Below the pieces are notes generated by a model. That model saw only the letters and a program-made list of their open reading frames with translations, did not search any database and was not told the origin of the DNA. 64,000 nt of DNA from an uncultured Alphaproteobacteria bacterium (GTDB lineage: Bacteria > Pseudomonadota > Alphaproteobacteria > UBA8366 > GCA-2717185), in the NCBI GenBank assembly GCA_943788635.1, contig CALSRA010000003.1, positions 62,001 through 126,000 on the forward strand, written 5' to 3'. This document shows positions 52,623 through 63,083 of this stretch, piece by piece; position 1 is the first letter of the stretch, and every line of letters starts with the position of its first letter. Position numbers and translations under genes: made by a program.

Positions 52623-53849
52623 ATGCAGCGTAGTGGCCCTATAAAACGATTGCTTCAGACCTTCACCCTCTTTGCCATTGTGATTATGGCGACAGGGCAG
52701 GGGTGGGCGCAGTCCGTGCCGGTTGTGTCGGGGGCCCGTATCGGGGTCCATCCTGATTCAACCCGACTGGTGTTCGAGCTCGACAGGGACCTGCCCTACA
52801 AGGTTTTCACCCTGGCGGACCCTTACCGCGTGGTCATCGAGCTGCCGGAAGTTTCCTGGCGTGTGCCGGAGAAGCGGATGAAGGCCTCTGTCGGTATTGT
52901 GTCCGGCTTCCGGTTCGGCCTTTTTCAACCGGGAAACAGCCGCGTCGTGATCGATATCAATTCCCCGGCGGCGGTGAAGGGGCATTTCACGATTCCGGCG
53001 TCTCTGGGCAAGCCGCAGCGGATTGTCATCGATCTCGCGACCGTAAGCGCGGCCGATTTCGCATCGGGGCCGCGAAGTGTTCAGTCTGCAAACTGGGCGA
53101 ACCCTGCGCGCACGCCGCAAAGCGCACCGCGGCCACAGGCACCGCGCAACGATGACAAGCGTGTGGTCATTCTTGATCCCGGGCATGGTGGTGTTGATCC
53201 CGGCACGATCGGGGGATCGGGGGTTTACGAGAAAAACATCACGCTGAAGGTGGCGAAGGCGGCGAAGAAAATTCTTGAAGCCAGCGGCCGCTACAGGGTC
53301 TTTCTGACCAGAAACCGCGATATTTACGTCCGGTTACGGGACCGGTTTGAGGTGGCGCATCAAAACAATGCGGAATTGTTCCTTTCGCTGCACGCTGATT
53401 CAATCAGAAACCGGAAAATTCGCGGTGGGTCTATTTATACCCTTTCTGACAAGGCCTCGGACAAGGAAGCCGAGGATCTGGCCGCGAAGGAAAACAAGTC
53501 CGATATAATTGCGGGCGCGGACCTGACCGGCTATGCGCCCGAGGTTTCCCGTGTGCTGATTGATCTTGCGCAAAGCGATACGAACAAGGAATCCTGGCAT
53601 CTGGCGCGGCAGTTGATTGGCGAATTGAAGGGCGAAATCAAGCTGTTGCGGGTTTCCCACCGTTACGCCGGGTTTGCCGTCCTGAAATCGCCGAATGTGC
53701 CCTCGGCGCTGGTCGAACTGGGGTACCTTTCAAACCGATTGGACGAAAAGAACCTCAAGAACCCGGCGCATCACCGCCGGATCGGCAATGCCCTGTTACG
53801 GGCCGTTGACAAATATTTCACCCGTAAGGACCAGAACAACCGATCGTGA
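52623..53849 (+). CDS. N-acetylmuramoyl-L-alanine amidase with AMIN domain (AmiC-type)
   Basis: Signal peptide; VVILDPGHGGVDPGTIGGSGVYEKNITLKVAKAAKKIL...ELFLSLHADSIRNRKIRGGSIYTLSDKASDKEAEDLAAKENKSDIIAG. Confidence 0.93.
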   Translation: MQRSGPIKRLLQTFTLFAIVIMATGQGWAQSVPVVSGARIGVHPDSTRLVFELDRDLPYKVFTLADPYRVVIELPEVSWRVPEKRMKASVGIVSGFRFGLFQPGNSRVVIDINSPAAVKGHFTIPASLGKPQRIVIDLATVSAADFASGPRSVQSANWANPARTPQSAPRPQAPRNDDKRVVILDPGHGGVDPGTIGGSGVYEKNITLKVAKAAKKILEASGRYRVFLTRNRDIYVRLRDRFEVAHQNNAELFLSLHADSIRNRKIRGGSIYTLSDKASDKEAEDLAAKENKSDIIAGADLTGYAPEVSRVLIDLAQSDTNKESWHLARQLIGELKGEIKLLRVSHRYAGFAVLKSPNVPSALVELGYLSNRLDEKNLKNPAHHRRIGNALLRAVDKYFTRKDQNNRS

Positions 53850-53969
53850 AGTCGGACGGCTGGAATTTGGCGCCGGGACCGGGGTAGAACACGGACCACA
53901 GCGTTGCCACATTTGCATCGTACCTGAACGCCGCAAAGGCGGCGTTGGTTCGGTGGCGGAAAGTGTTGA

Positions 53970-56418
53970 TTGATGCGTTTCTTGTTACGGGCAAGTCTAT
54001 TTTTACTGGTTCTGGGCCTTTTCGGCGCTGTTGTTGCCGGTGGCGGTGCGATTTATGGGTTGTGGCATTACGGTCGCACGCTGCCGGATTACAAGCAGCT
54101 TGCCGATTATTCGCCGCCAACGGTAACGCGCGTCCATGCTGGTGATGGCAGGCTGATCGCCGAATATGCAAAGGAACGCCGGGTGTTCGTGCCAGTCGGC
54201 GCCATGCCGCCACTGGTCATCCGCGCGTTTATCGCTGCCGAGGACCAGAATTTCTACTCGCATCCCGGCGTTGATTTTATCGCGCTGGCGCGGGCGGTGG
54301 TCACCAATATCGTCAATTACACCAGCGGCCGCCGGCCGGTGGGCGCGTCCACAATCACGCAGCAGGTGGCGAAGAATTTCCTGCTGACCAACGAGGTTTC
54401 GTTCGAACGCAAGATCAAGGAAGCGATCCTGGCGTTCCGTATCGAACGGGCATTGTCGAAGGACCGTATTCTCGAGCTGTACCTGAACGAAATTTATCTC
54501 GGCTACGGCTCCTATGGTGTGGCGGCCGCGGCGCTCAATTATTTCAACAAGTCGCTGGACGAATTGACGACAGCGGAAGCGGCGTATCTCGCCGCGCTGC
54601 CGAAAGCGCCGAATAATTACCATCCCATTCGCAAGGCCAAGGCGGCAAAGGGCCGGCGCAACTGGGTTGTCGGCCGGATGCTGGCGGAAGGCTATATCAG
54701 CGCCGATGTCGCCCAAAACGCCCGGACGGAGCGTTTCGCGGTCGTTTCGCGAGAAGCGACGCAATTCGTTCAGGCGGATTTCTTTGTCGAGGAAGTGCGG
54801 CGGTCGTTGATCAATCAGTACGGCGAAAACGGGCTGTATGAGGGCGGGCTGTCCGTCCGGACGACGCTGGATTCGAAACTTCAGGATATTGCCGATACGG
54901 TTCTTCGCCAGGGGTTGGTTGCCTATGATCGTCGGCATGGCTGGCGCGGGCCGGTGGCAAAACTGGCACCCGGTACCGGCTGGCTGGGGCGGCTGCGGGG
55001 CGTTACACCGCCGGCCAGTATCGGAATCTGGCAGCTCGCCATGGTCCTGACAGTGAATGCCGGTGGCGTGGAAATCGGTCTTGACGGCGGGGTGGGTGGC
55101 ATTATCCCGAAATCGGAATTGACCTGGGCACGGCCCTGGAAAGAGGGGCAAAAGCTGGGCCCCAAAGTATCGAAGCCCTCGGACGTGCTGGCACCGGGCG
55201 ATGTCGTGATGGTGGAAGCGCTTCCGCCGGCGAAAGCCAAGGATGGCAGCGAAATACCGGTCTCGCGCGGTGCGCCGATTCCGTTTGGCCTGCGTCAGAT
55301 TCCGGGAATCCAGGGCGGGATTGTAGCGCTCGATCCGCATACGGGGCGGGTTCTCGCAATGTCGGGCGGATATGATTTCGCCGCCAGTGAGTTCAATCGT
55401 GCGACCCAGGCAAATCGGCAGACCGGTTCCGCGTTCAAGCCGTTCGTTTATCTGGCCGCGCTTGAAAAGGGCTACACACCGGCGACCCGTATTCTTGATG
55501 CGCCTTTCGTGATGGATCAGGGCGCGGGCCTCGGCAAGTGGAAACCAGCCAACTATTCGAACAAGTTCTATGGCCCCAGTCCGATGCGGCTGGGTATTGA
55601 AAAATCGCGCAACCTGATGACGGTCCGGCTGGCGCGCGCGATCGGGATGGAAACCGTATCGGAATACGCTAACCGTTTCGGTATCGTTGAAAACATGCCC
55701 GAACAGCTTTCGATGTCGCTGGGCGCGGGGGGAAACGACTCTGCTGCGGCTGACCACGGCTTATGCGATGCTGGTCAATGGCGGCCGGCGGATCACGCCG
55801 ACATTCATCGACCGGATACAGGACCGCAATGGCCGCACCACGTTCCGGCATGATATCCGGACCTGCGAAAACTGTACCGGTTCGCAATGGGCGGGGCAGA
55901 GTGCGCCTCGGTTGCCGGATATGCGGGCCCGGGTTGCCGACCCGGCGACGGCCTATCAGATTGTTTCAATGCTCGTGGGCGTCGTGGAGCGCGGTACCGG
56001 GCGCCGGATTCGCGCGGTTGGTAAACCGTTGGCCGGCAAGACAGGAACCACCAATGACGAAATGGACAGCTGGTTTGTGGGGTTCTCCCCGGATCTGGCT
56101 GTCGGTGTCTTTGCCGGCTACGATACACCGCGGCCGCTTGGTCGACGGGAAACCGGATCAGCGATTGCTGCGCCAATTTTTAAGGAATTCATGACCCAGG
56201 CGCTTGCGGGAAAACCGGCTATTCCGTTCCGGGTGCCGCCCAATATCCGGCTCGTCCGGGTCGAGGCGAATTCCGGGCACCTGGCCCGTCGCGGTGATAA
56301 AAACGTTATCCTCGAAGCATTCCGGCCCGGCAACGAGCCGACCGGCGCTGCGACCATTATCGACGGTTCGGATGCATCGTTCGGCCAGGGGACATCTGCC
56401 GTAGGTGGAAAATATTAA
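53970..56418 (+). CDS. mrcA: Penicillin-binding protein 1A, one frameshift at a G6 run
   Basis: FIAAEDQNFYSHPGVDFIALARAVVTNI...GASTITQQVAKNFLLTNEVSFERKIKEAILAFRIE (transglycosylase); RQTGSAFKPFVYLAAL, then after frame change ETTLLRLTTAYAMLVNGGRRITPTFIDRIQDR...GKPLAGKTGTTNDEMDSWFVGFSPDL (transpeptidase). Confidence 0.95.
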
Positions 56419-56520
56419 GCGTGTGCGGCTTGCGCGACGCGGCTTTATTTTCTAAACGGCAGGGGTAAATCCTGGCGGGCGCGTCCTGCCGGTGCAGTCT
56501 GACATACAAGGGAATAATCA

Positions 56521-57636
56521 ATGCGGGCGGAAATCGAGACTCTGGTAGGCGAAATCAAGCAGTCGGTTGAACTGCTGAGGAGGTCTCTTTGACTTCGATG
56601 CTGCAGTACTGCGCTTCGAAGAACTGACCGCTTTTACAGAAGCGCCTGATTTCTGGGACGATCCGGACAAGGCGCAGAATGTCATGCGGGAACGCAATCG
56701 CCTGGATGCGGCGATCAATGCCATTCTTTCCGTGGAACAGGACCTGAGCGATCAGGTTGAAATGATCGAACTGGCGGAACTGGAAGACGATTCCGAAATC
56801 CAGGCGGAAGCGGAAGCCGCGATTGCGGCACTGCGTGACGTTATTGCGAAAAAGGAACTGGAGAGCCTGCTTTCCGGTGAAGCCGATCCCAATGACAGCT
56901 TCCTTGAAGTCCATGCGGGTGCCGGGGGAACGGAGTCGCAGGATTGGGCGGAAATGCTGTTGCGCATGTACACCCGTTGGGCGGAGCGGCATGGCTGCAA
57001 GGCGTCGAGCTGATGGAAGAATCGCAGGGCGAAGAGGCGGGGCTGAAATCGGCGACGGTCCGGATCAGTGGCGACAATGCGTATGGCTGGCTGAAAACCG
57101 AAGCTGGCGTGCACCGGCTGGTCCGGATTTCACCCTATGATTCGGCGTCGCGGCGGCATACGAGCTTCGCGTCGATTGATGTATATCCGGTTGTCGATGA
57201 TGCGATCGATATCGATATTCAGGACAAGGATCTGCGGATCGACACCTATCGGGCGTCCGGCGCTGGCGGGCAGCATGTTAACCGGACGGACAGTGCGGTG
57301 CGGATCACCCACGAACCGACCGGTATTGTCGTGCAGTGCCAGAATGACCGGTCACAGCACAAGAACCGCGCCAGCGCGATGAAGATGCTGAAAGCCCGTC
57401 TTTACGAGCGGGAACTGTCCCGCCGCGAAGCGGAAACCCGCGCCGAGCACGAAGCGAAATCCGATATCGGCTGGGGCCACCAGATCCGCTCTTACGTGCT
57501 GCATCCGTATCAGATGGTGAAAGATCTGCGCACGGAAGTTGAAACCAGCAACGCCCAGGGCGTGCTTGACGGTGATCTCGACCCGTTTCTGGAATCAGCG
57601 CTGGCAGCACGCGCCGGGACGCAGCGTCCGGACTAA
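56521..57636 (+). CDS. prfB: Peptide chain release factor 2, with programmed +1 frameshift and an additional apparent indel near 57005
   Basis: [26 protein letters not shown] then +1 frame [38 protein letters not shown]...; [40 protein letters not shown] (GGQ motif). Confidence 0.97.
56578..56593 (+). promoter_or_regulatory. prfB programmed +1 frameshift site
   Basis: AGGAGG TCT CTT TGA C: internal Shine-Dalgarno-like sequence immediately before CTTTGAC, same architecture as E. coli AGGGGGTATCTTTGAC. Confidence 0.95.
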
Positions 57637-57686
57637 CCATGAAGACCGACTCGCCCGGTTATGGACTTTCCGGCGAGGCTTCTTGA

Positions 57687-58487
57687 TCAGGTCGTGGTGA
57701 GCGGTTCGTACCAGTCGGTTTCAAAACCCGCGGCCTCCCGGTCGGCCTTGTTGAAGGGGGGCTTGATGGCGCCGCGATAATGCTTGCTGACCAGCGCCTG
57801 GAATGTGCTGGCCGGGTCGAGGCCACGTTCCTGTGCAATATACCCGAACCAGCGTCGGCCGGCCGCGACATGGCCGATTTCCTCAGCCAGGATTATGCGC
57901 AGGATATCCGCACTTTGAGTGTCACCGGCGCGGTCGAGACGCTCGATCATCGCCGGCGTGACGTCAAGGCCGCGGGCTTCCAGTACAAGCGGGGCCACGG
58001 CAAGCCGGGCCAGCGGGTCATGCGCGGTTTCCTGCGCTGATTGCCAGAGCCCGTCATGCGCCGGCAGGTCGCCATACGCGGCTCCAAGTGTGCCGAGGCG
58101 GGCATTCAGCAGCGTAAAGTGTTTTGCTTCTTCTTCACCGACGCGGACCCAGTCATCATAGAAATCCCGCGGGAGATCGGGGTTGGCGAAGCGGGCAATC
58201 ATATCCCACGCGAGATCGATCGCATTCAGTTCGATATGCGCGATCGCGTGAATTAATGCGATCCGACCGGCGGCACCCCGTCGGCGCGGCATTTTCGAAG
58301 GATGTTGCAGGACGGGTTGATCCGGGCGGGCAGGCCGCTCCGGTGGTGCTGAGACACCAATTTCCGAAATGTCGCTACGCCGCCACGCGGCCGCGGTAGC
58401 CGCGCTGAGCGACGCCTTGCCCGCCGGCAGCGCGGTTTCAAGAATCCGGCAGGCGGCCTGTGTCAGGGAAATCGCGCCCCAATTCAC
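57687..58487 (-). CDS. DUF455 ferritin-like domain protein
   Basis: GRIALIHAIAHIELNAIDLAWDMIARFANPDLPRDFYDDWVRVGEEEAKHFTLLNARLGTLGAAYGDLPAHDGLW...ILAEEIGHVAAGRRWF; probable GTG start at 58487 (VNWGAISLTQAACRILETA). Confidence 0.88.
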   Translation of the reverse strand: MNWGAISLTQAACRILETALPAGKASLSAATAAAWRRSDISEIGVSAPPERPARPDQPVLQHPSKMPRRRGAAGRIALIHAIAHIELNAIDLAWDMIARFANPDLPRDFYDDWVRVGEEEAKHFTLLNARLGTLGAAYGDLPAHDGLWQSAQETAHDPLARLAVAPLVLEARGLDVTPAMIERLDRAGDTQSADILRIILAEEIGHVAAGRRWFGYIAQERGLDPASTFQALVSKHYRGAIKPPFNKADREAAGFETDWYEPLTTT

Positions 58488-58506
58488 AGGCCGGCCGCTT
58501 TCCGGA

Positions 58507-59352
58507 TCAGACGTCGGCAACCAGCGTCTGCTGCTGTTCGCCCAGCCCTTCAATGCCGAGACGCATGACATCGCCGGGCTTGAGGAAGACACGTGGATTC
58601 TGGCCCATGCCGACACCCGGCGGTGTCCCCGTCGCGATCACGTCCCCGCTGTTCAGGGTCATGAACTGGCTCAGATAGTTCACCAGGAACACAACGCCAT
58701 AGACCATCGTGTTGGTGTTGCCATTCTGGTAACGGTGACCGTTCACTTCGGTCCACAGTGATAGCGCCTGCGGGTCGGCGACTTCGTCGCGCGTGACCAT
58801 CCAGGGGCCGACCGGTCCGAAGGTGTCGCAGCTCTTGCCCTTGGTCCACTGGCCCTGCCGGCGGATCTGGAAGTCGCGTTCGGAAACGTCATTGACGATG
58901 CAGTAACCGGCAACATGGTCCAGCGCATTTGCTTCGGAAATGTACTTGCCGGGCTTGCCGATGACAAAAGCCAGTTCGACTTCCCAGTCGGTCTGTTCCG
59001 AGCCGCGCGGAATGATCACGTCATCATGGGGGCCGGAAATCGCGCTGTTCGCCTTCATGAACATGATCGGTTCGGAAGGAACTTCACCGCCTGTTTCGGC
59101 TGCGTGATCCGAATAATTCAGGCCGATGCAGATAAGTTTGCCGATATCGCCGACGCAGGGACCCATACGCGGGGAACCGTCCACCTTCGGCAACGAGGCC
59201 GGATCAAGCGCTTTGAGTTTCTCGATCGATTCCGGTAGCAGAGCGTCTCCGGCGACATCGCCAATCACGCCCGACAGGTCACGGATCGTGCCATCGCTAT
59301 CCATCATGCCGGGCTTTTCCGCGCCAGATTGTCCATAACGCAATAATTTCAT
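58507..59352 (-). CDS. Fumarylacetoacetate hydrolase family protein (2-keto-4-pentenoate hydratase-like)
   Basis: GKLICIGLNYSDHAAETGGEVPSEPIMFMKANSAISGPHDDVIIPRGSEQTDWEVELAFVIGKPGKYI...SGDVIATGTPPGVGMGQNPRVFLKPGDVMRLGIEGLGEQ. Confidence 0.95.
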   Translation of the reverse strand: MKLLRYGQSGAEKPGMMDSDGTIRDLSGVIGDVAGDALLPESIEKLKALDPASLPKVDGSPRMGPCVGDIGKLICIGLNYSDHAAETGGEVPSEPIMFMKANSAISGPHDDVIIPRGSEQTDWEVELAFVIGKPGKYISEANALDHVAGYCIVNDVSERDFQIRRQGQWTKGKSCDTFGPVGPWMVTRDEVADPQALSLWTEVNGHRYQNGNTNTMVYGVVFLVNYLSQFMTLNSGDVIATGTPPGVGMGQNPRVFLKPGDVMRLGIEGLGEQQQTLVADV

Positions 59353-59446
59353 CGTATTCTCCCCTGTGTATCCGATAGTGGTTTGTTGCCCGCGATATTA
59401 CGCGAGGCGGCGCCCTGCGGCACCCAAAAATAAAGGCGCGGCGCGG

Positions 59447-59908
59447 TTACAGCGTGCCGATCGCTTCCACGACCTTGTCGACATGCCCCTTCACGCGCAC
59501 TTTGCGCCAGATGTCCCGGATCACCCCTGCGCCATCGATCAGAAATGTTGTCCGTTCGATACCCATATAGGTTCTGCCGTAATTCTTCTTTTCGACCCAT
59601 ACGCCGAAGGCTTCACAGATCTCGCCGGATTCATCGGAGACGAGCGGGAAATTCAGGTCGTATTTGGCCTTGAAATTGTCATGCCGGCGAATGCTGTCCT
59701 TCGAAATGCCGATGACGGCCACGCCTTTCTTGGCAAGGGCGGGCATCGTATCGCGGAAATCGCAAGCTTCCTGGGTGCAGCCCGGCGTGCTGTCCTTCGG
59801 GTAGAAGTACACGACAACCGGTTTACCCCCGAAGTCGCTCAGCGATATTTCGCCGCCGCCATCGGTTTTGGATGAAAATTCTGGCGCTTTGTCGCCGATT
59901 TCAGGCAT
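59447..59908 (-). CDS. bcp: Thioredoxin-dependent peroxiredoxin (Bcp)
   Basis: MPEIGDKAPEFSSKTDGGGEISLSDFGGKPVVVYFYPKDSTPGCTQEACDFRDTMPALAKKGVAVIGISKDS. Confidence 0.95.
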   Translation of the reverse strand: MPEIGDKAPEFSSKTDGGGEISLSDFGGKPVVVYFYPKDSTPGCTQEACDFRDTMPALAKKGVAVIGISKDSIRRHDNFKAKYDLNFPLVSDESGEICEAFGVWVEKKNYGRTYMGIERTTFLIDGAGVIRDIWRKVRVKGHVDKVVEAIGTL

Positions 59909-60041
59909 GGTTTGTTTCCTCTCTTCCCGTTGCGACATCAACCCGATGTGGCTGGCGGTTATGTAGCGCAGTGCGAACCGGTATTCCAACACGGTCTGCC
60001 CAGGTCAAGGTGATCGCGCGGGAAAGCGGCTGACCCAAGGG

Positions 60042-62994
60042 CTATTCGGGGGCGCCCGGGATCGCGATAAGTCGTTCGAAATGCGCCAGGGCCCGTTTGG
60101 CGGCTGCATCCATTTTTTCTGTCAACGCTTCATAATCGGATGCATCCCCTGCCTGGACCAGCAGATTGCGCTGTCCCGCGGTAACGCTGTCCCCGTCAAA
60201 TGCACCTTCGGCGGAAAGTCGCAATGCGCCTTGCAGCCGCTGCCACAGTGCCAGCGTATCCTGAATTTCCTCTGCTGCCGGTTGCGCGAGGAGGCCCGCC
60301 GCCGTCAGTCGTGACAAGGCGTCCGAAGTGTTCTGGCTCAGGATGTCGGGATGTTCGGCGCCATGTCGGAGCATCAGGTACTGGGCCAGAAATTCGATGT
60401 CTACCAACCCACCCCGCCGGTGCTTGATGTCCCAGATTGACCGGCCCTTGTGCTCCTGCGCAATGCGAAGGCGCATTTTTGCGACGTCCCTGACCAGTTC
60501 GCCGGGGTCGCGATTGCGGGTCAACGAGGCGCTGATGATAGCGTCTATTTTATGGCGCAACCCATCTGGCGCGGTGACAACACGCGCGCGGGTCAGCGCC
60601 ATCTGTTCCCAGGTCCAGGCACTTTCCCGGTGATACTGTTCGAAACCGTCCAATCGTGTTGCGATTGGCCCCTTGTCGCCTGATGGGCGTAGCCGCATGT
60701 CCAGTTCGTACAGGCGGCCCTCGGCGGTGCGCGCCGTGATGCCGGTAATCAGCCGCTGCGCCAGCCTGGTGAAATAAAGGCCGGGAACGAGGGATTTCGG
60801 ACCATCGGAACCGGATGCGTCCGGGGCGTGTTCATAGAGGAAGATGAGGTCCAGATCAGAGCGGTGCGCCAGCTCCCCGCCGCCGAGCTTTCCCATGGCC
60901 AGCAAAGCGACGCCGCCGCCCTCGACGCGACCATGCAGGCGGATGAATTCGGCTTCGATGGCCTGCCACAGGGCGATGATGGAGACATCGGCAATCGCGG
61001 TGAGGACGGGGCCGGCGCGGCGCCCGTCCGTCACGCCGCGGAGGACCTGTGTTCCTACCTGGAACTTGTGCTCGTAAGCCCATCGCCGGGTCAATTCGAG
61101 CACGTCTTCGATATCGTTGGCCTGTGACAGGGCGTGATCCAGGTCCGCCTTCAGGGTATCGGGCGTCGCGACCTCGTCGAAAAAATCGGCGCTTAATACT
61201 GCGTCCAGGCAGGACGGGTTGCGCTGCAGCCATTCCGACAGTTGCGGCGCATTGCCCATGATTTCAGCGACCAGATCAACCAGCGGCGGGTTCGCGGCGA
61301 ATAGTGAAAACAACTGCACACCCGCCGGGAGGGCCGACAAATAGGCATCGAACCGAATCAGGGCCGTGTCAGGGTCCGAGGTGCGGGCAAGTGCCTGCAG
61401 AAGGATCGGTACCAGTTCTGTAAGTAATTGGCGCGACCGTTCCGCGCGCGTTGCGCGATAGCGGCCACGGTGCCAGACACGGACAATGGCGGAAACCCTG
61501 CTGCCGTCGTCGAAGCCCATCTTTTCCAGATACTCGATGGTATCGGGATGGTCGTCCTCGCCCGTAAAGACCAGGGTGCCGCCAGCGCCAAGATCGGGCG
61601 ATTCCTCGAACAGGCCGGCGTAATTCTGTTCCACAAAGCCAAGGTATTCCAGCAGGGTCGTGCGAAATTCGTCGCCGTCCTTGTGTCCCAGGAAGATTGC
61701 GAGTGATTCAATATCCTCGTCGGCCTTCGGGAGTGTCTGGGGTTTGTTCGTCATCGATCATCTGCAACCGGTGTTCCACTTTGCGCAGATACTCATAGGC
61801 GGTCGTCATACCGGTCGCGACGTCCTGCGTAATGCGGCCGGCATCGCACAAACCCTGCAACGTGCGACGGGTTTCCGGTGCGCGCAGGTCGGGTTCCCGT
61901 CCGCCCCAGATCAACTGCTGGGTCTGCGCGAAGAATTCGATTTCCCGAATGCCGCCGCGGCCAAGCTTGATATTGTGGCCATTGACCGCGACCACACCGC
62001 CGCCGCGATGTGCGGTGATCTGCCGCTTTATGGAATGGATGTCCTGAATGGCGGCGAAATCGAGATGCTTGCGCCAGATATACGGACGAATATGCTGCAG
62101 GAAATCGTCGCCGACGGTGACGTCGCCGGCGATCGGCCGCGCCTTGATCATGGCGGCGCGTTCCCAGTTCTGGCCCATGCTTTCATAATAGTCGAGCGCT
62201 GCCTCCATGGAGATGGCCAATGGCGTGGAGGACGGGTCGGGGCGCAGGCGCAGGTCTGTCCGGAAGACATAGCCGTCCGCGGTCCGTTCGTTCAGAATTT
62301 TCACGATCCCGCGGGTGATGCGGACGAATACCTGTGATAGCCCGATTGGCTCATCGGTTTTCACTTTTTGGGGGTCGTACAGAACGATAATGTCGATATC
62401 ACTGGAATAATTCAGTTCCCGTGCACCAAGCTTGCCCATGCCGAGAATGACAAATCCGGAATCGCGGTTAGGGTCTCGGCTGTCAGCAAGTTCGAGGCCG
62501 CCGCGTGCTGCAGCGGATCGCAGCATGTGAGAAACGGCAAGCCGCACGGCACTGTCGGCGAATTTGGACAGCGCCAGCGTCACCGCGCCGATGGGCCATA
62601 TTCCCGCCATGTCGGCGAGGCCGACAAGCAGGGCGACGCGCTGTCGGCTGCGACGCAGGAAGGACATGACGTGCGCTTCGCTGCTATCCTGGCCGATTTC
62701 GGCTTCGACGGCGGCGATCAGGTCCGCAAAGACGGCATCGGCGCCCCTGGCGAGGAAATCCTGGACAAATGCACTTTCCTGCTCGAAACACCGGCCGAGA
62801 AACGGACTATTACCGTAAACGGCTTCCAGCAACCGGCGTCCGTCAGAATCGGTCGACAGGTTTTCTGCGAAAGCTGCCTGTTCGGGGTCACTTTGCGAAC
62901 TTTCCTGAAAACGCTGGATCCCGGATTCTGCCCAGGCGATATGCCCCGGGCCGGGCAGGTGTTGCGGGTCGAAAGGAAAGGTCAGGTTAAGCAT
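60042..62994 (-). CDS. glnE: Bifunctional [glutamine synthetase] adenylyltransferase/deadenylyltransferase, split by one frameshift
   Basis: Two abutting ORFs: FVILGMGKLGARELNYSSDIDIIVLYD...HKLGRGGIREIEFFAQ-type (window NIKLGRGGIREIEFFAQTQQLIWGG) and LLAMGKLGGGELAHRSDLDLIFLYEH...HRRGGLVDIEFLAQYLMLRHG; join at MIDDEQT/QTLPKADEDIE across a G4 run at 61739-61742. Confidence 0.95.
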
Positions 62995-63083
62995 GCGGAC
63001 GGTCCCATCCAAAATTGGGCTAGAGGCATGAATTGAACTGTGCGATGTAACTATATGCGATACTTCAGCCGACGGCACCCAAG

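Noticed and set aside
54003-55757. 584-aa minus-strand ORF antisense to mrcA
   Set aside because: Opposite strand has unambiguous PBP1A homology; long antisense ORFs are expected at this GC content and the product is His/Arg-rich without recognisable domains.
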